From Roridomyces roridus (Eukaryota; Basidiomycota; Agaricomycetes; Agaricales; Mycenaceae), in contig JARKIF010000002.1 of the NCBI GenBank assembly GCA_029378245.1, forward strand, positions 2,728,001-2,792,000: a stretch of DNA of 64,000 nucleotides. The letters are read 5' to 3'. Under the pieces are notes generated by a model, which was not told where the DNA came from, ran no database searches, and worked only from the letters and a program-made list of their open reading frames with translations. Shown here piece by piece: positions 56,029-64,000 of the stretch. The number at the start of each line of letters is the position of its first letter. Position 1 is the first letter of the stretch. Position numbers and translations under genes: made by a program.

Positions 56029-57408
56029 TTAATTGAGGAAGTAGGGTACGGCAATGGCGGCGAGCAAGAGGATGATAGCGAGCGCCAGTGCGGTCGCCCA
56101 AGATTCGCTTCCAGTGCCCTTGATCTGTGACGGTGGAGAGGCGGGGGCGGGGTACGATGGGGGAGACATGTGGAGCTGGACGTACCCGATGGATTTGAAG
56201 CCTTGGATGCTGTTCGTGTGTGAGAAGCAAGTCAAAAGACGAAGCCAAGCAGACGTACTAATAGCCTTCAAGGTTGCGCTTGATTTCGTCTTCCATGCCT
56301 GTAGGGACACCATCGAGCACAAACGTCACGGTGGAAGCATCCGATCCTTGGTTAATGGTCGTCGTCAATTTGGCAAAGTGGCCTTTTGATCCAAGTTGAA
56401 TTTATTATGCAGCTGGCTATGGAAGAAAGTAACGTGCCTGTGGGCCATGTCGGATTCTGCAAGGCCCAAGTCTGCACAATCTCGGTGGGAGGCGTGAGGG
56501 AAAGATATGTGCCCTTCACTCCGCCTCCAAAAAGCACATATTCCGTGTCGGGTTTAGCAGCAGACTGGAGAGGTTTCCTTAGAAGATAATCAACCAGGAC
56601 ACGAGGAGAGACCCACCTGCGCAGAGGAGCGCGTCCACGTCGGAATGCGTTTCTCGTCCGTTAGCAGCGCAAACAGATCGGCAGCAGCAGCCATGAACGA
56701 GCCCTCGACGGTGATTTTGGTAGTGTTGATGTTGCTCTTCTTCTCCACGGGTTTCGCGACCGGAGGAGGGGCAGCAGCAGCAGCGCCAGGAGCAGTAGAG
56801 CTGGAAGCTGCTGGGCCTGGAGTGCCGGCTCGGCTGGGATCGCCGCTGACAGTCAAATCTTTGCCATGGGTGTCGACCAACACGACCGCAAACTCGGCAA
56901 ACTTGGCTTCGAGAGCGGTGGGAAGACGCGATTTTGCAACAGAAAAGAGCGCGTCTACCGCGGGAGACGAGGTCGTGCCAAGGGTCCAGTGGTACTAGCC
57001 GAACGATCAGGGTGGAAATCGAATATTTCATTGACACATACGGCGTAGTCGGACAGGCCATCGAGAGTGATTTCATGCGAGACTTCGGGAATTGTGAGGG
57101 TCCCTTTGACTTCTGTTCCATCCGACGCGGTTCCAGTCCAGTTGCAGACGACTTTGCAGTCGTATATGGTGATCAGCCTGGAGAATTCGTCGGTACACGA
57201 AAGCTAGCACGGTATAAGACGTACTTGGACTTTCTCTGACCCAATTCAATAGTCGCCGTCCACATCGGTGACCTCTGAAATTCTGATGTTCTCGCCAGGG
57301 ATGTCGATGGTGGCTAATTCGCGCTCAAACCACTCCCTCCCCCACCGGCGTGACGTTCTTGTTTTTCCAATGCCAATTGGCCGTAGAGAAATTTCCGGTG
57401 GAAGCCAT
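56029..57408 (-). CDS. AHA1: Aha1-like Hsp90 ATPase activator with C-terminal membrane anchor
   Basis: Co-chaperone that stimulates Hsp90 ATP hydrolysis. ATG 57408 gives MASTGNFSTANWHWKNKNV, the Aha1 hallmark. EWFERELATIDIPGENIRIS and EVTDVDGD follow in a second frame and ELGQRKSK in a third. Two one-base shifts (near 57344 and 57250) are therefore needed inside exon 1. Later exons are clean: LITIYDCKVVCNWTGTASDG, GTLTIPEVSHEITLDGLSDY, SSPAVDALFSVAKSRLPTAL, EAKFAEFAVVLVDTHGKDL, then a Ser/Ala/Pro linker. The C-terminal AHSA1 domain follows (ITVEGSFMAAAADLFALLTD, GGGVKGTYLSLTPPTEIVQT, DEIKRNLEGYY, GFKSIGYVQLH). Unusually, a 20-residue hydrophobic segment (ATALALAIILLLAAIAVPYF) ends the protein at TAA 56029-56031, suggesting a tail anchor. 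The frame breaks may be assembly errors or inactivation. Confidence 0.85.
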
Positions 57409-57992
57409 GCTTTGAGCGGCTGGAAGGGCAAATGTGGTGAGAAGCGTTGGAGATGTGCAGGAATCTTGATTGAGCTTGCTCATCACATGATAGAGCCGGT
57501 CATGAGCTATTGATCAAGCGTAACAAAGCGGAGTTTGAAATGCCTCTTGTACCACCACCATCTCCCAAGTCCGCGCCGTCGCTCATGTCCACACCCTCGC
57601 CGTCGTCCACGCCCACACCCTCGCGCCCACGCCCACGCCCTCGCGCCCACGCCCACGCCCTCGCGCCCACGCCCACGCCCAAGCCCACGCCCAAGCCCAA
57701 GCCCAAGCCCTCGCCGATGCGCCTTCTCCGAGTCCTTCCAAGTTCCGCCGGCCCCACGTCTTGCTCCACCAGCGCAAACCAGGCTCAATAATAAATGACA
57801 TGACATCAGCCAATCTATTACGTCCAGTATTCCTTTTTGGGCGTGCTTCTTTCGTGCTTTTTTTTCTGTCAAAATTCAAACCCCGACCATAAAACCAGCT
57901 TGGGCCTGCTCATGGACACCCCACACCCCATCCTTTAATTCCGCCTGTTATAATATCAAGCCATCTCCTCCTTTATTCAACTCGTCCTTCAA
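57409..57992. other. Intergenic region containing a GC-rich minisatellite
   Basis: The 584 bp separate Aha1 from a small plus-strand gene. The central part is a hexamer-type repeat (listed separately) that opens long artificial frames on both strands. Elsewhere no gene is seen. Confidence 0.5.
57585..57715. repeat. CCCACG/CCCTCG/CCCAAG hexamer minisatellite
   Basis: About 130 bp of imperfect six-base units, such as GCCCACGCCCACGCCCTCGC repeated, then CCCAAGCCCAAGCCC. The period of six keeps frames open on both strands and yields Pro-Arg, Ala-His or Gly-Val style repeats. It is read here as simple sequence rather than coding. Confidence 0.88.
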
Positions 57993-58606
57993 ATGGTCAT
58001 CAATAAAGCCCCCTGTCACAAAAGACAGCCCGCTAGCCGCCAATGTACGTCTCGTATCCCTTGCCTCGCTTTGGTCCTGACGCCTGTGTTTAGCACAAAA
58101 AGGCGGCAGGTTCATGCAAAAAAACCACTGGAATGCCTTCAAAACGAGGGTGGCAAATTGGGTTCGCGAAACAGGGGGGGACGGCCGGACTACGTATGTC
58201 ATTCATCTCCCTTCTCTTTCGCCGCTCACATCTTGCAGGATGGCGCAAAGCCAAGACGGCTGGGATGCAATAGGCCATTTATTCATCGACTTCAAGCTAT
58301 ACCGCTCGATCGAGACGGAACGTGTGGCGCAAGCGCACCCTGGGCTCAATGGACTCCAACGGTGCGCATCCCTTTGACTCTCCTGACGTTTTCGTCTTGA
58401 CATTTTCTAGGCGAGCTCGAGTATTGCAGGCTTGGAGTGACCTTAAGCAGCAGCGCGAGGCGGCCTTTGCTGCCATGTTCCCGGACCCATCCTCCTCGTC
58501 TGCCACTGCCAGCACCTCGTCCTCGTCCTTGTCTACATCCTCGTCTGCCGCTCCCAGCACCTCGTCCTCGTCCTTGTCTACCACCTCCAGCACCTCCTCT
58601 TCATAG
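57993..58606 (+). CDS. Small protein of unknown function with Ser-rich tail
   Basis: ATG 57993 begins MVINKAPCHKRQPASRQ. A GT-AG intron (58045-58094) leads to GGRFMQKNHWNAFKTRVANW and VRETGGDGRTT. A second intron joins MAQSQDGWDAIGHLFIDFKL and YRSIETERVAQAHPGLNGLQ. A third joins RRARVLQAWSDLKQQREAAF and AAMFPDP. The tail is almost only Ser, Thr and Ala, encoded by a 45 bp DNA repeat (around 58504-58595), ending at TAG 58604-58606. All three introns preserve frame, which is the main support. About 150 residues, unusual composition, no family recognised. The gene lies in a repeat-rich stretch near the retrotransposon and may be young. Confidence 0.55.
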
Positions 58607-58612
58607 TAGATC

Positions 58613-58862
58613 ACTCCGATACACTCATACGACACGCTCGCTTCGATATGCTCGCTTTTGATACTTACTTGCACCACGCTCTGATACATACGCTCGCTTT
58701 TCCATCACTCTGATACGCTCATACGACACGCTCGCGATATGCTCGCTTTTGATACTTACTTGCACCGCGCTCTGATACATACACTCGCTTTTGTTACTGA
58801 CTTGCATCACGCTCTGATACGTTAATTTTTGTTACTTACTCGCACCACGCTCTGATACGTTG
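58613..58862. repeat. About 90 bp tandem repeat with shorter partial units
   Basis: Two near-complete copies (58613-58701 and 58706-58792) share CTCATACGACACGCTCGC, GATATGCTCGCTTTTGATAC, TTACTTGCACC and CTCTGATACATAC. Two truncated copies follow, with the GTTACTTACTCGCACCACGC and CTCTGATACGTT motifs, to about 58862. It begins 6 bp after the small gene's stop and ends about 150 bp before the next start. Confidence 0.87.
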
Positions 58863-59009
58863 AACCTCTCGTTAACAGTCTCAAATAAAATGTCTCTGAA
58901 ATAAACCCCGTGCGAATACCTGTCTCTGGAATGCGAACTGAGTCCGCGCGCCGAGTCGAGGCGCGATTGATGGGTGGCTGTGAGTATCTCCCTTTCGACA
59001 TCAACCTCG

Positions 59010-60722
59010 ATGAGCGCGTCGTCTAAAGGCAAGCCAAAGGCGCCAACCAACACCGTGTCCGACGCCCCCCCTATCGCATCCTCCAGTAGCACTCCCACGC
59101 GTCCTCGTCCTGATACGCGCGGAGGAGATGACCCTCACCCTGCGAAGCGCGCGAGGATTGCTACCGCCCCGAACCCCTCCAGAGCCCGTAAATCCAAGAC
59201 GACGGACATACCTTCCCCTTGTACTTCAATTCAGAAGAATCGACTGCCTCTCGCTAGTAGACTTAATTCTGCCCATCCCTCCCTTGAAGAGCTCCAGATG
59301 CCCGATGCTGATGCTTCGTGCGTGTTTTTCTCTATAATGAGCGCTTATACTCATTCTTAGCTGCAGCCCCCTTCACAAAGACTCAGTACTCGAACCGTCC
59401 AATGTCGGGCTTGCTGAAACTGATATAACTCGCCTGAGTGCTGCTGCAGCTCGCACAGAGCTACCTGGAGACATCGAAATGTCTGATACTGGCTTCTTGT
59501 GCGTGGCTTTTTTTTTCTATATTGAGGGCACATATTCACCTCAACTACAGCCCGCTTCATGAAATGTCCAAGCTCGCGAAATTGAATAGCGCCGTTCCTT
59601 TTGTCAACCCTTGTCGCGCAGAGACCGACCAAGACGTGGAGATGCTTGTTACCGACTCTTTGTATGTGGCTTTCCTCTGTACTAAGCTCGCATACTCACT
59701 CTGAACTGCAGACCGTTACACGAGACACGCAATACTCTTAGCGAACCTCTTCTACCCGCCTGGAATCCCGAAAAAGACGCTGCGTCTACTTCTCTATCAA
59801 ACAAACGTACTGGAAGTACCCCCGGCGAAGAGCATCGAAATGAACAGATGAATACTGAGCTCGAAAATGTTGAACTGACCGTGTATGCACACACTTTCCC
59901 CAACGAACGAAACTTACACTAACTTAGGTCCGATGTACACCAAACGCCCAAGAGAGTCATTGTGAAGACGAAGCGCAGGTCGGATCGAGCGGGCGTGAAA
60001 ACACAGTCCAGGCCGCACCACTTAGACTGGACCCAAGGCGGCCTCGTGCAAGTGATTCCCACCGGCGTCACCCACGTCGACAAGGTCATTGGAGGTTTGC
60101 CGCGTGGGCAACTTCTCAGATGTATTGGTTTGTTTTACGGGGTCGTGCTGGTGCTGAATCCGACAATAGTTGCCGCTTTGCGAGACGCAGAAACCCCAAT
60201 CCGACAGGAATTCCAGCGCTTTTTGGCATCCATTCAGACTCGTGTACCCGGTCAATTCCGCCAAGTAGTGAGTTCCAAAACATTCAGAACCGTACCTCCA
60301 ACTAACCAATAGATTGCTTATCTTGCTTGTGATGGTACTACACCGTTCTGCGCGGAGATACGCTGGGCTTACCTGTTGTCATACCAGAATCACCTCAGAA
60401 CTTCATGTTCGGACAAGCTGCCGCCCCACGGGGTCAGGATCCTTACGAGGGTATTATTTCAACAGGTGCGCTTTTGCTTTATCTGACGAGAAATCCTGCT
60501 CACCAGACCTGCAGACTTCCCCAAGACGTTTCGAGAACTGGTGAGTTGACGCTACATTTCTCCGTAGACCCAGGAACATGACCTTGCTAGATCGACCAGC
60601 TACTCCAATGTCGCACGAAATTCGATTTTGAGGGCCTCTGTCACGACAAGACTTGTTTCACGCGTCCAACAGCGGTAAGATGCTGTGGATTGGGTAGTGC
60701 GCTACTAAAGCTCGTAAAATGA
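59010..60722 (+). CDS. Hypothetical protein with duplicated exon-intron units, running into a retrotransposon LTR
   Basis: ATG 59010 starts SASSKGKPKAPTNTVSDAPP. The N-terminal part is Ser/Pro/Arg-rich with NLS-like KRARIA. Three successive introns have nearly the same sequence and the exons after them all begin PLH (PLHKDSVLEP, PLHEMSKLAK, PLHETRNTLS), so an exon-intron unit was duplicated. Later exons read VIVKTKRRSDRAGVKTQSRP, HHLDWTQGGLVQVIPTGVTH, DKVIGGLPRGQLLRC and EFQRFLASIQTRVPGQFRQ. After an unresolved intron come TVLRGDTLGLPVVIPESPQN, DPYEGIIST and DFPKTFRELIDQLLQCRTKF. The codons after about 60638 appear to belong to the LTR; the frame then reaches TGA at 60720-60722. No family recognised. 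Splicing between 60180 and 60350 is uncertain, and the gene may be truncated by the insertion. Confidence 0.5.
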
Positions 60723-60911
60723 ACTGAATAAAAGTCTAGGAGAGGGTACAGAATACGACGACTAGCTACTGCTTTTATACTATGAGGAATAGATCTACGA
60801 TGCTACACTAATTGTCCTGGCTTCCGACATGCACTATTGTTCTGCATCTTTGTCGTTTCCTATTGTCATGTCTACACCGTGTTCTTCATAGAAGCCTGTC
60901 ATGATCTGACA
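60639..60911 (-). repeat. Candidate 3' LTR (273 bp)
   Basis: Read on the minus strand the segment starts TGTCAGATCATGACAGG and ends CTTGTCGTGACA, giving inverted termini TGTCA/TGACA. A TATAAAAG box at 60772-60779 lies about 130 bp into it, as expected at the U3/R border. The pol stop at 60981 is 69 bp away. A purine tract (GGATGAGGGATGAAG) sits about 16 bp before the proposed end rather than adjacent, so the left boundary could be slightly off. The 5' LTR is outside the window and cannot be compared. Confidence 0.45.
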
Positions 60912-60980
60912 GTTCACTGATCGAAAACTTCATCCCTCATCCACGCTGTCGTGCATAAATATGAAACTTATCCCACGTCT

Positions 60981-63900
60981 TTAAATAATGTCTTCCTCGG
61001 CTTCTTCTTCAATCCGATCGAGACAGGGTTCCCATGACTTTAACGCTGTGCGGCGCCAATGTATATCGGGTTTGTTTGGCGTTGTCACGTGCGCAAATAG
61101 GTCAGCGCGTGACATTACCCCCTCTCTAGGATCGACGTCCTCGTCGATGTCGACAAACCGATTTTCATCGGGTATAAATAATTTCTTCTTTGAGTATTGT
61201 TGGGACTCCTCCTTTGGGACGAATCTTTTGCATTCGCCGTCCCAATATCCAGCCGGGAGCGTGGGTAGTGTCCTGACATCAATGCTGTGTTCCCTGTTAT
61301 ATTTGTCCAACAGCTTTTTTGTATGCGTCAAGTTGCGCGATGGTTCCCACGTCCTTTCTCCCATAGGATAGTTCTTCCACTTTATTAAATATTGAAACCC
61401 GCGCCCCATCTTGCGGTGTTTCAGAATCTCCTCCACCTCATATTCCTCCTCGCCGGATATGATTTTCGGCGGCGGCCGTTTCTCCCTTCGATTCTCGGGC
61501 GGTTCCGTATACGGTGTGAGAATCGCCTCGTTGAACACCGGATGTGACTTGTCCATGCTCGGCAATTTCAACCTATAGGAAGACACTCCGACTTTCTCCA
61601 GGACCTCGTACGGTCCGAGCCTCCTATCTCCCAGCTTCTTCGAGGGTCTATCTGTCTGGATGTTCGTCGCCTCAATCCAGACCTTGTCTCCCTTTTTAAA
61701 TACTGGCGCTGGTCGCCGTCGTAGATTATAGGATTTTTCCATTGTTTTTGTGTTTTTTCTAATGCCGCCGTGGCTTCATCACGAATTTTCTTCATCTTCG
61801 TGCCAAACTCCTCGGCGGCCTCGTTCCTCGTCTCCACGGCATTCTCGATCCCTTTCCAAGGGTGATAGCCGGTATTTAAATAAAACGGCGAGGCCTTCGT
61901 TGCCGAACTGGCCTTGTCGTTGTAACAGAACTCCGCCAGCGAGAGCCACTCGGCCCAGTCCGTCTGATGATAATTTATAAATATTCGGAGATATTTCTCG
62001 ATCTCCTGGTTCATCCGTTCCGTCTGCCCGTCGGTTATCGGATGGTGTGCCGTACTCGGGTTCATTTCGATCCCCAGGATCTTATTGAGCTCCCGCATAA
62101 AGCCTCCTACATATCTCGGATCCCGATCCGAGATGATCTTTCGAGGTACCCCGTGATATCTAATCACACGGTCGCGTGTCAAACGCGCAACTCCTTCAGC
62201 CGTGATTTCCATGGTTGTGGGCTCCACGTGAATCATTTTGCTGAAGGTGTCCACCCAGACTTGAATCGCGTTGTGACCGTTGCTAATCGGCAGCGGCCCG
62301 ATCAAGTCCATCGAAATGATCTGCCAGGGACCTTCCGCAATCTTGTGCGGGTTCAGCTTGCCCTGCTTGTGCCGAAGAACTCGTGACCTCTGACACGCTT
62401 CGCACGACTTTACATACTCGGAAACATTGTTGCCGAGCTTCGGCCACCAGTAGTTTCGTTCAACGAGCTCCTGGGTCCGGTTCCCTCCGGGATGTCCCAC
62501 GATCGCCGGATCGTGATGGAGTCCAATAATTTTATTTCTAAGTTCCGTGTTATGCGGAACATAAATAAGGCCATTGTAATAGACAATGCCATCCTCCTCC
62601 TCCCATCTAGGGAGCTTTTTCAGTAAGGCAGACCTCACGCTGCCGTCCCGTTTGCGTTCCGCTCGGATCTCTTCCAGGAGATCCTTCTCGACGCCTTCGA
62701 GCGTGATTTCCTGCGCTCGGAAATATTCGGGCTTAAGCAGGACAACTTCCTGATTGTCCTCCTTCCCCTGGTCATGATCCGCCCTGCGGGATAACAAATC
62801 GGCCTTCTTATTCAAAGCTCCGGGCCGGTGCCGTAACGAGAAGTCGTACTGCGACAACTCGATGATCCATCGTGCCTGCCGACGATTGATTTTCTGCGGC
62901 TTTTTGAAGTATTGGAGGTTCTTGTGATCCGTCAGAACCTCGAACGTGTGCCTTGCACCGAGTAGGAATTGCCTCCACTCATCAAGAGCAAGCATGATTG
63001 CGAGCATCTCCTTGTCATAGATCTCGTAATTCCTCTCGGTGTCACTCATGCCGTGAGACATGAAAGCGACAGGCCTCCATACTCCTTCTTGGAGTTGGCT
63101 GAGCACTGCTCCAACCGCTCCGTCTGATGCATCGGCCTCAAGCCGATATTCCCCATCATCCGTTGGCAATGCCAAGATGACATCCTCCGCGATCCGTTCC
63201 TTCAACTTGTTGATCGCCTTCTCTTGCTCCGGTCCCCAGGACCACGCAACCTTCCCCGTCAGCTTAGTGAGGGGCCTGGCAATGTCGGCAAAGCCGCGGA
63301 CAAATCGCCGATAAAAGTTAACAAAGCCGAGGAACGCCTGCACTTGCTTGACGTTCTTTGGCATTGGCCACTCCATGATCCCTTTGATTTTCACCGGGTC
63401 CATCCGCATGGAGTTGTGGGAAATAATCACCCCGAGATATTCGATCTCCGTCTTCTCGAATTCACACTTCTCGGGTTTCAAGAATAATTTATTCTTTTCT
63501 AACGTCTCCAGGACGCGTGAAACAATCCTTCTATGCTCCTCCAGGGAGTCTGTGTAAATTAAGATGTCGTCTAGGTATACAATCACATGGCCCTCGTTGA
63601 TGAGATCCCGAAGAATGTCGTTCATCATGGTTTGGAACGTGGCCGGTGAATTTGTCAACCCAAAGAACATCACAAGTGGCTCGAACAATCCCCGATTGGT
63701 CCGAAAAGCCGCTTTCCACTCGTCTCCCTCCTTGATCCGTACATTGTTGTAACCCCAACGTATGTCAAGCTTGGAGAAGAATCTAGCTCCTCGGAGTTTG
63801 TTGACCAGCTCCGAGATCAGAGGCAACGGGTACTTGTTCTTCACCGTCATCTCATTGAGCTTCCGGTAATCCTGTACCGGTCGAAGGGACCCGTCCTTCT

Positions 63901-64000
63901 TTTTAATAAAAAAGAATGCCGAAGCCATCGGCGACTTGGATGGTCTGATCCGTCCACTCTTGAGATTCTCTTCAAGAAACTCGTTCAGCTTTTCTTGCTC
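60981..64000 (-). CDS. Retrotransposon pol polyprotein (partial, frame-broken)
   Basis: From the window edge the frame reads RT (DIRWGYNNVRIKEGDEWKAA, catalytic YLDD at about 63566-63577). RNase H follows (LEADASDGAVGAVLSQ, YEIYDKEMLAIMLALDEWRQ, VLTDHKNLQYF). The integrase has an HHCC finger (HHDPAIVGHPGG and CEACQRSR) and a D-D-E core (SMDLIGPLPISNGHN, IISDRDPRYVGGF, DGQTERMNQEIEKYL). Near 61740 the frame shifts by one base. The second frame carries the GPY/F-like region (LGDRRLGPYEVLEKVGVSSY), HPVFNEAILTPY and a chromodomain (EYEVEEILKHRKMGRGFQYL, IKWKNYPMGERTWEPSRNL). Stop is at 60981. The chromodomain usually targets integration to particular chromatin. The frame break makes this copy probably inactive unless ribosomal frameshifting or a sequence error explains it. 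Confidence 0.92.

Larger units (their letters stand above)
60639..64000 (-). mobile_element. Ty3/gypsy chromovirus retrotransposon, 5' part outside the window
   Basis: A fungal LTR retrotransposon lies on the minus strand, with its 3' end inside the window and its 5' LTR, gag, protease and the first part of the reverse transcriptase beyond position 64000. The order RT, RNase H, integrase, chromodomain is that of chromoviruses. A probable 3' LTR occupies 60639-60911. The inner part is described in the pol entry. A one-base frame break near 61740 suggests this copy is no longer autonomous. Confidence 0.9.

Noticed and set aside
57507..57872. Long minus-strand frame with Gly-Leu/Gly-Arg repeats
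   Set aside because: Produced by the hexamer minisatellite, which stays open in several frames on both strands.

Overview
The window is nuclear DNA of a filamentous basidiomycete, most likely an Agaricomycete. Protein-coding genes are dense on both strands and most are broken by many 45-65 bp GT-AG introns. Spacers are often under 150 bp. Characteristic families include Cornichon/Erv14, Rer1, Hrd3, NAB2, a Snf5 protein carrying a GATA-type finger, SAP-like/F-box-like regulators and phenylalanine ammonia-lyase, and the right edge holds a chromodomain Ty3/gypsy retrotransposon. I saw no rRNA, tRNA or CRISPR. All names come from motifs read by eye; no search was run.

0-19 kb: ER export receptor Erv14 (+), N-acetylglucosamine kinase (+), a D-2-hydroxyacid dehydrogenase (-), a LARGE-type glycosyltransferase (-), a coiled-coil protein (+), two convergent F-box-like genes, a C2H2 zinc-finger regulator (+), a UAF30-like DEK_C/SWIB chromatin protein (-), the ERAD subunit Hrd3 (-), oligoribonuclease Rex2 (+) and a seven-span ferric-reductase-like protein (-).

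20-30 kb is a metabolic block: mitochondrial arginine-specific carbamoyl-phosphate synthase large chain (+), a fructosyl-amine/sarcosine-oxidase-type flavoprotein (-), phenylalanine ammonia-lyase (-), rRNA-processing factor Fcf1 (+) and a glycerate-kinase/Tda10-like P-loop kinase (+).

30-42 kb: a very large acidic nuclear-type protein with internal repeats, arylamine N-acetyltransferase, Rer1, an IMPACT/UPF0029 protein (-), an Mpr1-like GNAT acetyltransferase with a GC-AG intron, and a Pho80/Pcl-type cyclin. Then comes about 2 kb without a confident gene.

44-61 kb: mRNA-binding NAB2/ZC3H14, a mitochondrial AAA-like ATPase (-), Snf5 (-), two neighbouring divergent genes sharing a SAP-like N-terminus, a tail-anchored Aha1 Hsp90 co-chaperone (-), a small Ser-rich protein, and a hypothetical gene built from duplicated exon-intron units. 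That last gene runs straight into the 3' LTR of a minus-strand retrotransposon (60.6-64 kb) that leaves the window.

The genes do not form one pathway. Functional themes recur: the early secretory pathway and ERAD (Erv14, Rer1, Hrd3), RNA processing (Rex2, Fcf1, NAB2), chromatin (UAF30, Snf5) and nitrogen/amino-acid metabolism (carbamoyl-phosphate synthase, PAL, amine oxidase, Mpr1-like). A notable cross-cutting observation is that at least four conserved genes (Rex2, NAB2, the 55.1 kb SAP-like gene, Aha1) are open only if a one-base shift is allowed. This means either assembly indels or real gene decay.
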